Shown piece by piece: positions 8,983 through 17,377 of a stretch of 64,000 nucleotides of DNA; within the stretch, counting starts at the first letter, position 1; each line of letters begins with the position of its first letter. This DNA comes from Nocardia anaemiae NBRC 100462. Its GTDB lineage: Bacteria > Actinomycetota > Actinomycetes > Mycobacteriales > Mycobacteriaceae. A program made the position numbers and the translations under genes. The stretch is from contig NZ_BDAZ01000067.1 in assembly GCF_001612725.1 (NCBI RefSeq), positions 23,879-87,878 on the forward strand, written 5' to 3'. The notes under the pieces were generated by a model. It ran no database searches and had not been told where the DNA came from. It worked only from the letters and a program-made list of their open reading frames with translations.

Positions 8983-9420
8983 ATGACAAGCACTGCCACC
9001 CCCGGGCCCTCGGCGGAACAGCAGGCGGAGATCGACCGTTACCTGGACACATACCGCGAGATGGCCGGATTCGTCCCGCCCCGGATCCAGGCCCGGTTCG
9101 AGCGGCTGGGCCGGACGAACCCGGAGCTCCTGCTGGCGCAGGAGAAGGTCCGGAACCTGATCACCTACACCGACGCGCTGGACCAGAAAACGGCGCAGCT
9201 CATCCTGTTCGCGGTGCTCTCGGTCCAGTTGCGGGACGCGGCGAAGATCCACGGCCACGCCGCGCGGCGGGCCGGTGCGAGCTGGGAGGAGCTGCAGGCG
9301 ACGATCGACCTCGCCTACCTGTTCGGTGGCGTGTCGATCGCGAATCACGCACCGTCGATCCTCGACGGCGTCGCGGAGCTGGAGGCCAAGGCGGCGGCCG
9401 AGGAGGGGGCGAACCGGTGA
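8983..9420 (+). CDS. carboxymuconolactone decarboxylase/AhpD-like protein
   Basis: 145 residues with the CMD fold pattern: FERLGRTNPELLLAQEKVRN, TAQLILFAVLSVQL, then AKIHGHAARRAGASWEELQA. The CxxH redox pair of AhpD is absent, so peroxidase chemistry is unlikely. Standing directly before an extradiol dioxygenase (overlap GTGA), it is a candidate for a decarboxylase or isomerase acting on the ring-cleavage product, for example a carboxylated 2-hydroxymuconate semialdehyde; that function is inference. ATG 8983 is preferred (AAGGGAAGG upstream); the frame is open further back to 8890 without a ribosome site. Confidence 0.8.
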   Translation: MTSTATPGPSAEQQAEIDRYLDTYREMAGFVPPRIQARFERLGRTNPELLLAQEKVRNLITYTDALDQKTAQLILFAVLSVQLRDAAKIHGHAARRAGASWEELQATIDLAYLFGGVSIANHAPSILDGVAELEAKAAAEEGANR

Positions 9421-10397
9421 TCGACCACCCGGAACCGGTCTACGACATCGCGCAGCTCGGGCATGCCGAGATCCGCACCCCGGACCTCGAGGCATCGGTT
9501 GCGTTCTTCACCGAGATCTACGGGCTCACTCTCGTCGGCGAGACTCCCGGGTCCGCGCATCTGCGGGCCTGGAATGACGACGTGCTGTCCTCGCTGACCC
9601 TCACCGCCCACGACGAACCAGGTCTGGGCCACCTCGGCTGGCGGGCGACAAGCCCGCAGGCGCTGCGCAGGCGGGTCGCGGCGCTGGAGGACCACGGTGT
9701 GCGGGGTGAGTGGCACGACGGCGACTTCGGGCACGGTGCGGCGTACCGGTTCGTGGGCGTCGGCGGGCATCTCCAGGAGGTCTACTTCGATACCGAGAAG
9801 TACGTGCCGACCCCGGACACCACACCGGCGCTGCCCAACCAGCCGCAGAAGTTCGACCCGCGCGGTGCCGCGGCCGCCCACATCGACCACATCAACCTGC
9901 TGGTCCCCGACGTCGCCGCGGCATCTCGCTTCCAGCAGGAGACACTCGGGTTCAAACTGCGCGAGCGGCTCACCCCGGCGGGCCGGGACGAGGTCGGCGC
10001 CTGGCTGTCGGTCATGACCAAGGCCCACGACCTGGCCCTGACCAAGGAGCCCGCGCCCACGCAGGGCCGCCTGCACCACCTCGCCTACGCGGTCCCGGAG
10101 ACCTCGGACGTGATCCGCGCGGCGGACGTTTTCCTCGAGAACGATGTCTTCATCGAGTTCGGCCCCGCCAAGCACTCGCGCACCCAGGGCTTCTTCCTCT
10201 ACGTCTACGAGCCGGGCGGCAACCGCGTCGAGGTCTTCACCGGAGGGATCCACATCTTCTCGCCGGACTTCGAGACGGTCACCTGGGAGACGGAGTCACA
10301 GGGCCGGGGTACCGCGTGGGGAATGCCGGTGCCCGAGTCCTTCCACCACCACGCCACACCCCCGTACGTGAAGGCCGATGCCGAGGTGTCGGCGTGA
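9417..10397 (+). CDS. type I extradiol ring-cleavage dioxygenase (catechol 2,3-dioxygenase-like)
   Basis: 326 residues with two vicinal-oxygen-chelate (VOC) domains. The iron ligands expected in the C-terminal domain are visible: His in HIDHINLLVPDV (near 156), His in GRLHHLAYAV (near 219) and Glu in GNRVEVFTGG (near 269). The family opens catechols next to the diol using Fe(II) and O2. With the dehydroshikimate-dehydratase-like gene next to it, protocatechuate is the most likely substrate, cleaved in a meta fashion (inference). GTG 9417 overlaps the preceding stop; the next gene overlaps this one by 4 nt. The long open frame upstream to 8694 belongs to other genes. Confidence 0.9.
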   Translation: MIDHPEPVYDIAQLGHAEIRTPDLEASVAFFTEIYGLTLVGETPGSAHLRAWNDDVLSSLTLTAHDEPGLGHLGWRATSPQALRRRVAALEDHGVRGEWHDGDFGHGAAYRFVGVGGHLQEVYFDTEKYVPTPDTTPALPNQPQKFDPRGAAAAHIDHINLLVPDVAAASRFQQETLGFKLRERLTPAGRDEVGAWLSVMTKAHDLALTKEPAPTQGRLHHLAYAVPETSDVIRAADVFLENDVFIEFGPAKHSRTQGFFLYVYEPGGNRVEVFTGGIHIFSPDFETVTWETESQGRGTAWGMPVPESFHHHATPPYVKADAEVSA

Positions 10398-11209
10398 CCG
10401 GGCTGACGGCAAGTTACGTCACCCTGCACGGGGGCGGGTTCACCGATCCCGCCCGCACCTCGTTCGCCGATCGTGCGGCCGCGGCCGCGAAAGCCGGGTT
10501 CACCGGGATCGGTGTGCAGCTCGCGGATCTGGCAGCCACCGGTGGCGCCGCAGTGATCGGTGATCCGGCCGTGGCCGTCACCGAGGCCGAGTTCCTCGGC
10601 GGCTGGGTTTTCGCCGAGGACCCGGATGTGCGGTCGCCGTCGGAGGAGCTACTGATCGAGGTCGCCCGGGTCGCGGGGCCGCTGCGGGTCACCTCTGGGG
10701 AATTCGCGGCCGGGCCCGCCGATCCGGGCCGCGCGGCGGACGCTCTCGCGGCACTCGCGAACAGGCTTGCGCCGCACGGCATCACCCTTGCCGTCGAGGC
10801 CTTCGCCTGGGGCGCGATCCCCGACTATCCGACGGCGCTGGAGATCATGCGGCGCAGCGGTGCCGCCAACACCGGGCTCATGATCGATGTCTGGCACTGG
10901 TTCGCCACCGGCGCGCAGGTCGCGCTGCTCCGCGATGTCGACCCGCATGAAATCGCCGGCGTCCAGCTCAACGACGGTCCCCGGACGCGCCCGGATGATC
11001 CCGAAATACTGCACCGGGCCCGCACCACCCGGTGGCTGCCCGGCGCAGGCGAGCTTCCGGTGCGAGAGCTGGTCGGCGCCCTCCGCACGGCGGGCTACTC
11101 GGGCCCGTACTCGGTGGAGGTCAACTATCCCGGATTCCGGGAGCTGCCCGTCGAGGAGGCCGCGCGCGCGGCCTACGACGCCTCGATCGCAATCCTCAAC
11201 AGCCGCTGA
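10394..11209 (+). CDS. sugar phosphate isomerase/epimerase-like TIM barrel; probable 3-dehydroshikimate dehydratase
   Basis: 271 residues of the AP-endonuclease-2/xylose-isomerase-like barrel. Metal-ligand positions are visible: Glu in AVEAFAWG (near 134), Asp and His in MIDVWHWF (near 163-166), Gln in GVQLND and Glu in VEVNYPG (near 241). 3-Dehydroshikimate dehydratases of the AsbF type and the N-terminal half of QsuB/QuiC use this fold to make protocatechuate. Neighbours support that reading: an MHS transporter, dehydroquinate dehydratase and quinate/shikimate dehydrogenase follow, the same functions as the qsuABCD set of corynebacteria. A sugar isomerase role is the alternative. GTG 10394 overlaps the dioxygenase stop. 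Confidence 0.75.
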   Translation: MTGLTASYVTLHGGGFTDPARTSFADRAAAAAKAGFTGIGVQLADLAATGGAAVIGDPAVAVTEAEFLGGWVFAEDPDVRSPSEELLIEVARVAGPLRVTSGEFAAGPADPGRAADALAALANRLAPHGITLAVEAFAWGAIPDYPTALEIMRRSGAANTGLMIDVWHWFATGAQVALLRDVDPHEIAGVQLNDGPRTRPDDPEILHRARTTRWLPGAGELPVRELVGALRTAGYSGPYSVEVNYPGFRELPVEEAARAAYDASIAILNSR

Positions 11210-11254
11210 GCGGCGTCCCCAACCCCCGTCACCTCGAACACAAAGGAGTGTCTC

Positions 11255-12619
11255 GTGTCGCATACCCAGGAGACCGGAACACCAAGACAGACACCAGGTA
11301 AGGCCGCGCTGGCGTCCTTCCTCGGCAGCCTGGTCGAGTACTATGACTTCTTCATCTACGGGTCGGCCTCGGCGCTGGTGTTCGGCCACGTCTTCTTCCC
11401 CCGCGCCAGCACCGCGGCAGGTACGCTGGCCGCACTCGCGACCTTCGCCGTGGCCTACGTCGCCCGCCCGATCGGATCGTTCTTCCTCGGTCACTTCGGC
11501 GACCGGATCGGCCGCAAACGAGTCCTGATCTTCACCCTCGCGCTGATGGGCGGCTCGACCTTCGCCATCGGCTGCGTGCCCGGTTACGACACCATCGGCG
11601 TGGCCGCGCCGATCCTGCTCGTGGTTCTGCGGATCGCACAGGGGCTGTCCGCCGCAGGCGAGCAGAGCGGCGCGAGCTCGATGACGCTGGAGCACTCGCC
11701 CGAAGGCAGGAGGGCGTTCTTCACCAGCTTCACCCTCTCCGGAACACAGGCCGGTCTGGTCGTCGCCACACTCGTGTTCATCCCGGTCGCCGCGCTGCCC
11801 GAGTCCGCCCTCTACAGCTGGGGCTGGCGGATTCCGTTCTGGGCCAGCGCGATCGCGGTGTTCGCCGCGATGCTCGTCCGCCGGACCCTCGACGAACCAC
11901 CCGCTTTCGAGCAGCTCAAAGAGGAGCAGGAGATCGTCAGGTTTCCGCTGGGAGTCTTCATCCGGTCCTACTGGCGGTCGTTCCTGCGGATCGTGCTCTG
12001 CCACCTCTACGGCACCATCTCCACTGCCGTGACCGTGTTCGGGCTCGCCTACGCGGTGAACGAGTGGCACATCGCGCGCTCGTCGATGCTGTGGACGATC
12101 GTGATCGCCAACGTCGTCCAGGTCGTGACGATCCCGATGTGGGCGAAGCTGTCCGACCGGGTCGGGCGTCGCCCTGTGTTCGCGGTCGGAGCGGTCGGCT
12201 GCGCGGTGTCGGTCTTCGCCTACTTCGTTGCGATCACCACCGGGAACTGGATGCTTGTCGCCGCGGCGTCGGTGCTGCTCGTCTCGGTCTGCTATGCGGC
12301 GCCGAACGCCGTCTGGCCTGCCATGTACGCGGAGATGTTCGACGCCCGGGTTCGCTACACCGGCCTGGCCGTCTCGACGCAGTTCGCCAATCTCGCCCTC
12401 GGTTTCCTGCCGACGATCGCCGCGATCCTGATCGGCACCGGAAGCTTAGGCTGGCTGTCGATCGCGGTGCTGCTCTCCACGCTCTGCCTGATCGCCGCCG
12501 CGGCCGCGTTCGCCGGCCGGGAGACAGCGCACGTTCCGCTGCGGGAGCTCGGGCATTCTTCCCGGGCCCACGGCCCGACCATGCCCGAGCGGGCCGAGGC
12601 CGCGCCCAGCGCCTTCTGA
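11255..12619 (+). CDS. MHS-family MFS transporter, probable shikimate/quinate or aromatic acid importer
   Basis: 454 residues, 12 predicted membrane helices. Metabolite:H+ symporter signatures are KAALASFLGSLVEYYDFFIY at the N-terminus, RPIGSFFLGHFGDRIGRKR in the loop between helices 2 and 3, and AQGLSAAGEQSGASSMTLEH. MHS proteins (ShiA, PcaT, KgtP) import carboxylates with protons. Its position between the dehydratase-like barrel and the quinate/shikimate enzymes argues for shikimate, quinate or dehydroshikimate uptake. GTG 11255 follows AAAGGAG. Confidence 0.9.
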   Translation: MSHTQETGTPRQTPGKAALASFLGSLVEYYDFFIYGSASALVFGHVFFPRASTAAGTLAALATFAVAYVARPIGSFFLGHFGDRIGRKRVLIFTLALMGGSTFAIGCVPGYDTIGVAAPILLVVLRIAQGLSAAGEQSGASSMTLEHSPEGRRAFFTSFTLSGTQAGLVVATLVFIPVAALPESALYSWGWRIPFWASAIAVFAAMLVRRTLDEPPAFEQLKEEQEIVRFPLGVFIRSYWRSFLRIVLCHLYGTISTAVTVFGLAYAVNEWHIARSSMLWTIVIANVVQVVTIPMWAKLSDRVGRRPVFAVGAVGCAVSVFAYFVAITTGNWMLVAAASVLLVSVCYAAPNAVWPAMYAEMFDARVRYTGLAVSTQFANLALGFLPTIAAILIGTGSLGWLSIAVLLSTLCLIAAAAAFAGRETAHVPLRELGHSSRAHGPTMPERAEAAPSAF

Positions 12620-12640
12620 ATCCCCTTGAAAGGAACCAAC

Positions 12641-13105
12641 ATGCGGCACGGTCGCCTCCTGATCATGAACGGTCCGAACCTCAACCTGCTCGGTACCCGG
12701 CAGCCCGAGCTATACGGCACCGACACCCTCGCCGACGTCGAGCGGATCGCCGGTGCCAGGGCCGAGGAACTCGGGTACAAGGCCGACTTCTTCCAGAGCA
12801 ACTCGGAGGGCGCGCTGATCGACCGCCTGCACGAGGCGCGTGGCAGCACCGACGGCGTCGTCCTCAACCCCGCAGCGTTCACACACACCTCGGTGGCGCT
12901 GCGGGACGCGCTGCTCGCCGCTGAACTGCCGGTCGTCGAGGTGCACATCAGCAACGTGCACAAGCGCGAGGAGTTCCGGCACCGTTCCTATGTCTCCGAC
13001 ATCGCCGAAGCCGTGATCGTCGGGGCGGGGATCCGGGGTTATGTGTATGGGATCGAATGTCTCGACCGGGCGCTCCAGCTCCACGAACGAAGGAGCGCGG
13101 TGTGA
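12641..13105 (+). CDS. aroQ: type II 3-dehydroquinate dehydratase
   Basis: 154 residues, the usual type II length. Signature GPNLNLLGTRQPELYGTDTL contains the active-site Arg and Tyr of the mobile lid. FFQSNSEGALIDRLHEA, NPAAFTHTSVALRDAL and VEVHISNVHKREEFRHRSY supply the rest, including the catalytic His. The enzyme interconverts 3-dehydroquinate and 3-dehydroshikimate. In this setting it is more likely catabolic (QsuC-like) than biosynthetic, since it lies between a transporter and a quinate/shikimate dehydrogenase. ATG 12641 has AAAGGA upstream. Its stop overlaps the next start (GTGA). Confidence 0.95.
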   Translation: MRHGRLLIMNGPNLNLLGTRQPELYGTDTLADVERIAGARAEELGYKADFFQSNSEGALIDRLHEARGSTDGVVLNPAAFTHTSVALRDALLAAELPVVEVHISNVHKREEFRHRSYVSDIAEAVIVGAGIRGYVYGIECLDRALQLHERRSAV

Positions 13106-13959
13106 ACGACCCGCTGCAAGTCGGCCTGATCGGCGCCGGCATCGGACCGTCCTTTTCCCCCGCCCTCCACGAACGCGAGGCCGCCGCCCTCGGTATCTCC
13201 TATCGGTACCGGCTCTGGGACCTCGATGTCCTCGGCATTGCGCCCGAAGACATTGCGAAGCTGCTCCAGCGTGCCCGCGACGAGGGGTATCGCGGGCTCA
13301 ACATCACTCACCCCTGCAAACAGCTCGTGATCCCGCACCTCGACCGGCTCTCGCCCGACGCCAAGGCCATCGGCGCGGTGAACACCGTCGTCCTCGACGA
13401 CACCGGGATGACCGGACACAACACCGACTGGCAAGGCTTCCGCGCGGGTTTCCTCGAGGGCCTCCCAGATGTCGCGTGCGAGCACGTCGTGCTCCTCGGC
13501 GCCGGTGGTGCGGGTGCGGCCGCCGCGCATGCCCTCCTTTCGCTCGGCACACCCCGCCTCGACGTGCTCGACGTCGATCCGGGCAAGGCGGATGATCTCG
13601 CCGCCGCGCTCACTGCGCGCTTCGGGAACGGACGAGCCATGGCTGGGCACCCGCATGACGTCGCCGAGCGCCTCCGTTCGGCGGACGGCCTGGTACACGC
13701 AACCCCGACCGGCATGGCGGCACACCCCGGACTGCCACTCGACGCGCGCCTGCTCCGCCCGGACCTGTGGGTCGCCGAGATCGTCTACATGCCGATGGAA
13801 ACCGAACTCCTCCGCAACGCCCGCGCCGTCGGCGCGCGGCACCTCAGCGGCGGCCGCATGGTCGTCCACCAAGCCGCGGAGGCGATGCGCCTGTTCACCG
13901 GTCTGACACCGGACGCGAGCCGGATGCTTCGTCACCTGGCCGAACTGGTGAGCCCCTGA
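13102..13959 (+). CDS. quinate/shikimate dehydrogenase, probably NAD-dependent
   Basis: 285 residues of the AroE superfamily. Substrate site: GPSFSPALHEREAAALG near the N-terminus (the first Ser of the biosynthetic SxS motif is changed), GLNITHPCKQ with the catalytic Lys, and HNTDWQGFRAGF with the catalytic Asp. Cofactor site: LLGAGGAGAAAAHALL, then LDVLDVDPGKA. The acidic DVD at the end of beta-2, where NADP-dependent AroE enzymes carry basic residues, points to NAD preference, as in corynebacterial QsuD. This supports a catabolic role. GTG 13102 overlaps the aroQ stop and follows AAGGAG. Confidence 0.9.
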   Translation: MNDPLQVGLIGAGIGPSFSPALHEREAAALGISYRYRLWDLDVLGIAPEDIAKLLQRARDEGYRGLNITHPCKQLVIPHLDRLSPDAKAIGAVNTVVLDDTGMTGHNTDWQGFRAGFLEGLPDVACEHVVLLGAGGAGAAAAHALLSLGTPRLDVLDVDPGKADDLAAALTARFGNGRAMAGHPHDVAERLRSADGLVHATPTGMAAHPGLPLDARLLRPDLWVAEIVYMPMETELLRNARAVGARHLSGGRMVVHQAAEAMRLFTGLTPDASRMLRHLAELVSP

Positions 13960-14156
13960 ACTGTGCCGTGCGGGGCGTGGCTTGAAAGGCATTTGCCCAG
14001 CACGAAGTAGCGGTGCCTGCCCGCACGGAGACCTTATCCGTCGATCTTCGGCTGGGCGGGTGTCGCCGCACCCTCGGGTGCCTGGAGTGCACCGCGACGA
14101 GCGCTGATCCTGGCTGTGGAGACCCGGACGGTCCGGACAGCAAGGAGACACAAGCG

Positions 14157-14813
14157 GTGACGACATCGGCAGTTCCGGGGCAATCCAGTGGCTCGCTATA
14201 TACCGAGCGGGTGCTGATCATCGACCAGCAGCCCAAGCTTGTCGAAATCAACACCGAGTACGCCTTACTGGACCGTCACGGTCGTCGGCTTGGGGCCGTC
14301 GTGCAGGTCGGTCAGAGCCGTTTGAAGAAGTTTGCGCGTTTCTTCGGCGATTTCAGCAACTTCTTCACCCACCAGCTCGAGGTTCGCGATGCCTCCGAGA
14401 ATCTTCTCCTTTCGCTGGTCCGCCCTCGTAAGGTGTTCAAGTCGAGGGTTGTCGTCGAAGGCTCGGCGGGCCAGTCGATCGGCCTGATCATCCAGGAAAA
14501 CTGGTGGGGCGCAAAGCGATTCGCGATGCTCGTCGATGGCGAACGGGTGGGAACCATTCACGCGGATGGGCTACTCGGACCACGGATTTTCAGCATTGTC
14601 GACGCCGGTGGCGGCGAGATCGCGCGAATCACCAGAACCACCCAGGGCTTGCACCGGGCGATCACCAGTGCCGAAAAATACGTCGTGGAGATCCATGATC
14701 ACCTGCGCGAGCCCATCGCGAGTCTGGTGCTTGCCTCCGCCCTGTCGATCAACACCGCTCTGATGCAGGTGAAGTCGACAACCGTAGGCGATCTGGTCAC
14801 CGTGATCCCATGA
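14157..14813 (+). CDS. LURP-one-related / phospholipid-scramblase-like protein
   Basis: 218 residues. The body resembles the LURP-one/scramblase beta-barrel fold: VLIIDQQPKLVEINTEYALL, DRHGRRLGAVVQVGQ, LLLSLVRPRKVFKSRVVVE and GQSIGLIIQENWWGAKRFAM. No signal peptide is seen; a hydrophobic helix (IASLVLASALSINTALMQ) lies near the C-terminus, as in tubby/scramblase-type barrels. The biochemical function in actinobacteria is unknown. GTG 14157 follows AAGGAG; the frame opens earlier at 14013 but without a ribosome site. Confidence 0.75.
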   Translation: MTTSAVPGQSSGSLYTERVLIIDQQPKLVEINTEYALLDRHGRRLGAVVQVGQSRLKKFARFFGDFSNFFTHQLEVRDASENLLLSLVRPRKVFKSRVVVEGSAGQSIGLIIQENWWGAKRFAMLVDGERVGTIHADGLLGPRIFSIVDAGGGEIARITRTTQGLHRAITSAEKYVVEIHDHLREPIASLVLASALSINTALMQVKSTTVGDLVTVIP

Positions 14814-15185
14814 GCCCCACTGTGGGAGCGACGCAAACCGGTTGACGAGAGCGGGAACCCTGACGGCGAGCCCCGTCGATCGACCCAGTCGGATTCGGCT
14901 GTGACCGAAAGGTCTTCGGACATGCGCTGAGACCGAAGCCGTGCCACAACGAGATGTTGACGACGGGACCAATTGTAGTGGAAGCGATTCCGACGACGGG
15001 GATGGCCAACAGTACCGCCGATACGCCCAGGTCCTGCCCACCCGTCGCGTGTGGCTTCCACAGGAAATCACCCAACATATGCAGTTTGGTGGTTCACTCG
15101 CCAGGTGAACGCCCGAGCGCGTGGTCGTCGGTCGCGGTACGCGACAACGGCACTAGACATCAATGGAATTTGAGCCCTCGATTAC
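14814..15185. other. intergenic gap, no supported gene
   Basis: About 370 bp between convergent genes. A minus-strand frame (start 15078) encodes a hydrophobic stretch, VLLAIPVVGIASTTIGPVV, that could be a transporter relic, but it lacks a recognisable family and clear ribosome site. A small perfect palindrome CCCACTGTGGG follows the scramblase-like gene. Confidence 0.35.
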
Positions 15186-17321
15186 TCAGACCGGCCGATT
15201 GCCCGCAGCGGCCAGTCGCTCGCGCACTCCGCAAACAATATGAGCATCGTGGTCGAACACCCGCTCCACAACAGGGAGCAACTGTTCGAAGAGGGTGATC
15301 GCCTCACCCGTGCGTCCCACCGACTCATAGGCGTAGGCGAGGTGGTAGCGGATGCTCAAGGTACCGACGTGCTCGGTGCCCATCATGCGCTCCCACTCAG
15401 GGAGCACCTGTTCGTAGAGAGTGACCGCCTCACCCGTGCGCCCCACCGACTCATAGGCGTAGGCGAGGTTGTAGCGGGTGCTCAAGGTACTGGGGTGCTC
15501 AGCGCCCAGCACCCGCTTCCGGTCGGGGAGCACCTGTTCGTAGAGGGTGATCGCCTCACTCGTGCGCCCTAGCGACAGATAGGCGCGAGCCAGGTTGTGG
15601 CAGGTGCTCAAGGTGTCGGGGTGCTCGGCGCCCAGCACCCGCTTCCGGTCGGGGAGCACCTGTTCGTAGAGGGTGATCGCGTCGTCCGCGCGCCCCACCG
15701 CCCGATAGGCGCCAGCCAGATTGTGGCGGGTGGTCAAGCTACCCGGGTGCTCGGCGCCCAGCACTCGCTCCCGATCGGGGAGCAACCGCTCGAGCAGGGC
15801 TATCGCCTCACTCGGTCGGCCCGCCGTCCGATAGGCGCCAGCCAGGTTGTAGCGGGTGCTCAAGGTGTCGGGGTGCTCGGCGCCCAGCACTCGCTCCCGA
15901 TCGGGGAGCAACCGCTCGAGCAGGGCTATCGCCTCACCCGGCCGCCCCGCACTCCGATAGGCGTCGGCGAGGTTGTGGCGGATACTCAAAATGTGGCGGT
16001 GCTCGGCACCGAGGTGGGTTTCGGCGTCGAGGAGTGTTCGGCGGGTGTAATCGATCGCTCGGGCGAGGTCCGCGGCCGCGGTCAGCTGATTGCCAGCCCA
16101 GATCCGCGCGTTGACCACACGGGCTGTGTTGTCGGGGTCGAGGCCGGTCAGCCCGGTGACGGTAATGGCGTCGATGTGGTCGATGAGCCCGGCGCCTTCG
16201 ATCCGGCGCTGCCAAGCCTGACCACGGTCGAACAGGCAGGGTTCGATCACGTCGAGGGCATTGCCCAGCAACCGAGCCCGGTCCTGGTCACTGTCGGCGC
16301 GGTCGCGTATGACGCGGGCGACGAGCCGGTGCATCACGACCGCGGTCCGATCAACCGAGCGAGTGAGCAAACTAGCTTGTACGCAACGGGCCACGGCTTC
16401 ATCGCGGCGCCCGCCATAATCGGGCAGCAGGTCGCGGACCACACCTGCAGGCGAAAGCATCGCAACGAGCTCAAGGACGCCTCGGACCGCGGTATCCAAG
16501 GTGGGGTCACCACTGGAAGCTTCGGTAGTAGCGATCGACAGTAGAATCGCCCGATGTACCTGCAAGGGGTATTCATGCCCCGCTATCCGGGTAAACGCCT
16601 GGTCCCCGAATCCGGCAAGCAACCCCAAATACGTCTCGTAGTCGATACCCAGACGGTCGATCGTGGCCGCGGCCTGGGTCAACGCCAAGGGCAGATCACC
16701 TAGTTCCCTGCCCACCCGATCCGCACCGTCGGTGTCGGCGAGCTTGGTGGCTTTCTTCAGATAGCGCAGGGATTCACGGCGGGTGTAGACCGTGAGATCC
16801 AGTGCGGCACCCAGGGTGGCGAAGGCGTGTTCGGTGCTGGTGATCACAACCTTGATCCCGGTCGCGGCCGGTAGGAACGCTTTGACTTCATCGGGTGCGG
16901 TGGCATTGTCCAGCACCAGCAATCCCGCCACCGGGCGTCCGGTCCAGAACTCGCGCAACCGGTGCGCCGAGATCTCCGAATCACCATTGGGGTCATCCAC
17001 ACCCAGACGCTGCGCGATCGCTGCCAGCCCTTCCAACAACACACCCCGGGATTCGGCGTTGACCCACCCCACCAATCCCTCACCATCGCCGGTCAACACC
17101 TCGCGGGCATAGGCGGCGGCAAGCTCGGTTTTACCGACACCCCGCATCCCTGTCACCACCACGACGACCGGCGAACGGTGCACCAGCTTGCGTAACCGGT
17201 CCAACGGCGCACGAGTGATGAAGTCGACCGGCTGCTGCGGAACCATCCCCACCACCCGCCCCGACACAAGACCCGGTGCGGGAGCCGGGGTTGCGCCGAT
17301 AGCGATGGTGTGAGCGATCAC
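15186..17321 (-). CDS. NB-ARC/TPR STAND ATPase (NLR-like)
   Basis: 711 residues. A short N-terminal segment (about 1-35, with GLVSGRVVGMVPQQPVDF) leads into an NB-ARC ATPase: Walker A GMRGVGKT (58-65), Walker B LLVLDN (134-139), KVVITST, GDLPLA (208-213), and MHRL in the winged-helix region where NLRs carry MHD. The C-terminal third is six near-identical 42-residue TPR units containing GAEHPDTLSTRYNLA. STAND proteins act as switch ATPases; several bacterial ones are phage-defence sensors. It follows the small gene at 17378 in the same direction. GTG 17321 is the first usable start. Target and effector mechanism are unknown. Confidence 0.9.
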   Translation of the reverse strand: MIAHTIAIGATPAPAPGLVSGRVVGMVPQQPVDFITRAPLDRLRKLVHRSPVVVVVTGMRGVGKTELAAAYAREVLTGDGEGLVGWVNAESRGVLLEGLAAIAQRLGVDDPNGDSEISAHRLREFWTGRPVAGLLVLDNATAPDEVKAFLPAATGIKVVITSTEHAFATLGAALDLTVYTRRESLRYLKKATKLADTDGADRVGRELGDLPLALTQAAATIDRLGIDYETYLGLLAGFGDQAFTRIAGHEYPLQVHRAILLSIATTEASSGDPTLDTAVRGVLELVAMLSPAGVVRDLLPDYGGRRDEAVARCVQASLLTRSVDRTAVVMHRLVARVIRDRADSDQDRARLLGNALDVIEPCLFDRGQAWQRRIEGAGLIDHIDAITVTGLTGLDPDNTARVVNARIWAGNQLTAAADLARAIDYTRRTLLDAETHLGAEHRHILSIRHNLADAYRSAGRPGEAIALLERLLPDRERVLGAEHPDTLSTRYNLAGAYRTAGRPSEAIALLERLLPDRERVLGAEHPGSLTTRHNLAGAYRAVGRADDAITLYEQVLPDRKRVLGAEHPDTLSTCHNLARAYLSLGRTSEAITLYEQVLPDRKRVLGAEHPSTLSTRYNLAYAYESVGRTGEAVTLYEQVLPEWERMMGTEHVGTLSIRYHLAYAYESVGRTGEAITLFEQLLPVVERVFDHDAHIVCGVRERLAAAGNRPV
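15245..16010. repeat. tandem 126-bp coding repeats (TPR array)
   Basis: Six direct units of 126 bp encode the TPR repeats of the STAND protein. Several neighbouring units share long identical blocks: a block centred on cgcccagcac is repeated near 15505, 15629, 15756 and 15882. Such near-identity at DNA level makes unit gain or loss by recombination likely. Confidence 0.85.
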
Positions 17322-17377
17322 CCCCGCGAGATTGATGCCCCCCGCTTGCTGGTGTGGTGACGCGGCCGGGGTGGGGG

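Noticed and set aside
8694..9416. Upstream extension of the dioxygenase frame
   Set aside because: It overlaps the IclR and CMD-like genes in another frame; GTG 9417 gives the two-domain VOC length.
13966..14028. Long-distance inverted repeat CCGTGCGGG/CCCGCACGG after the quinate dehydrogenase
   Set aside because: The 45-nt loop and absence of a T run make it weak as a terminator; may be chance.
15245..16010. CRISPR-like array in the evenly spaced repeats
   Set aside because: The 126-bp period is coding (42-residue TPR units) with no unique spacers.
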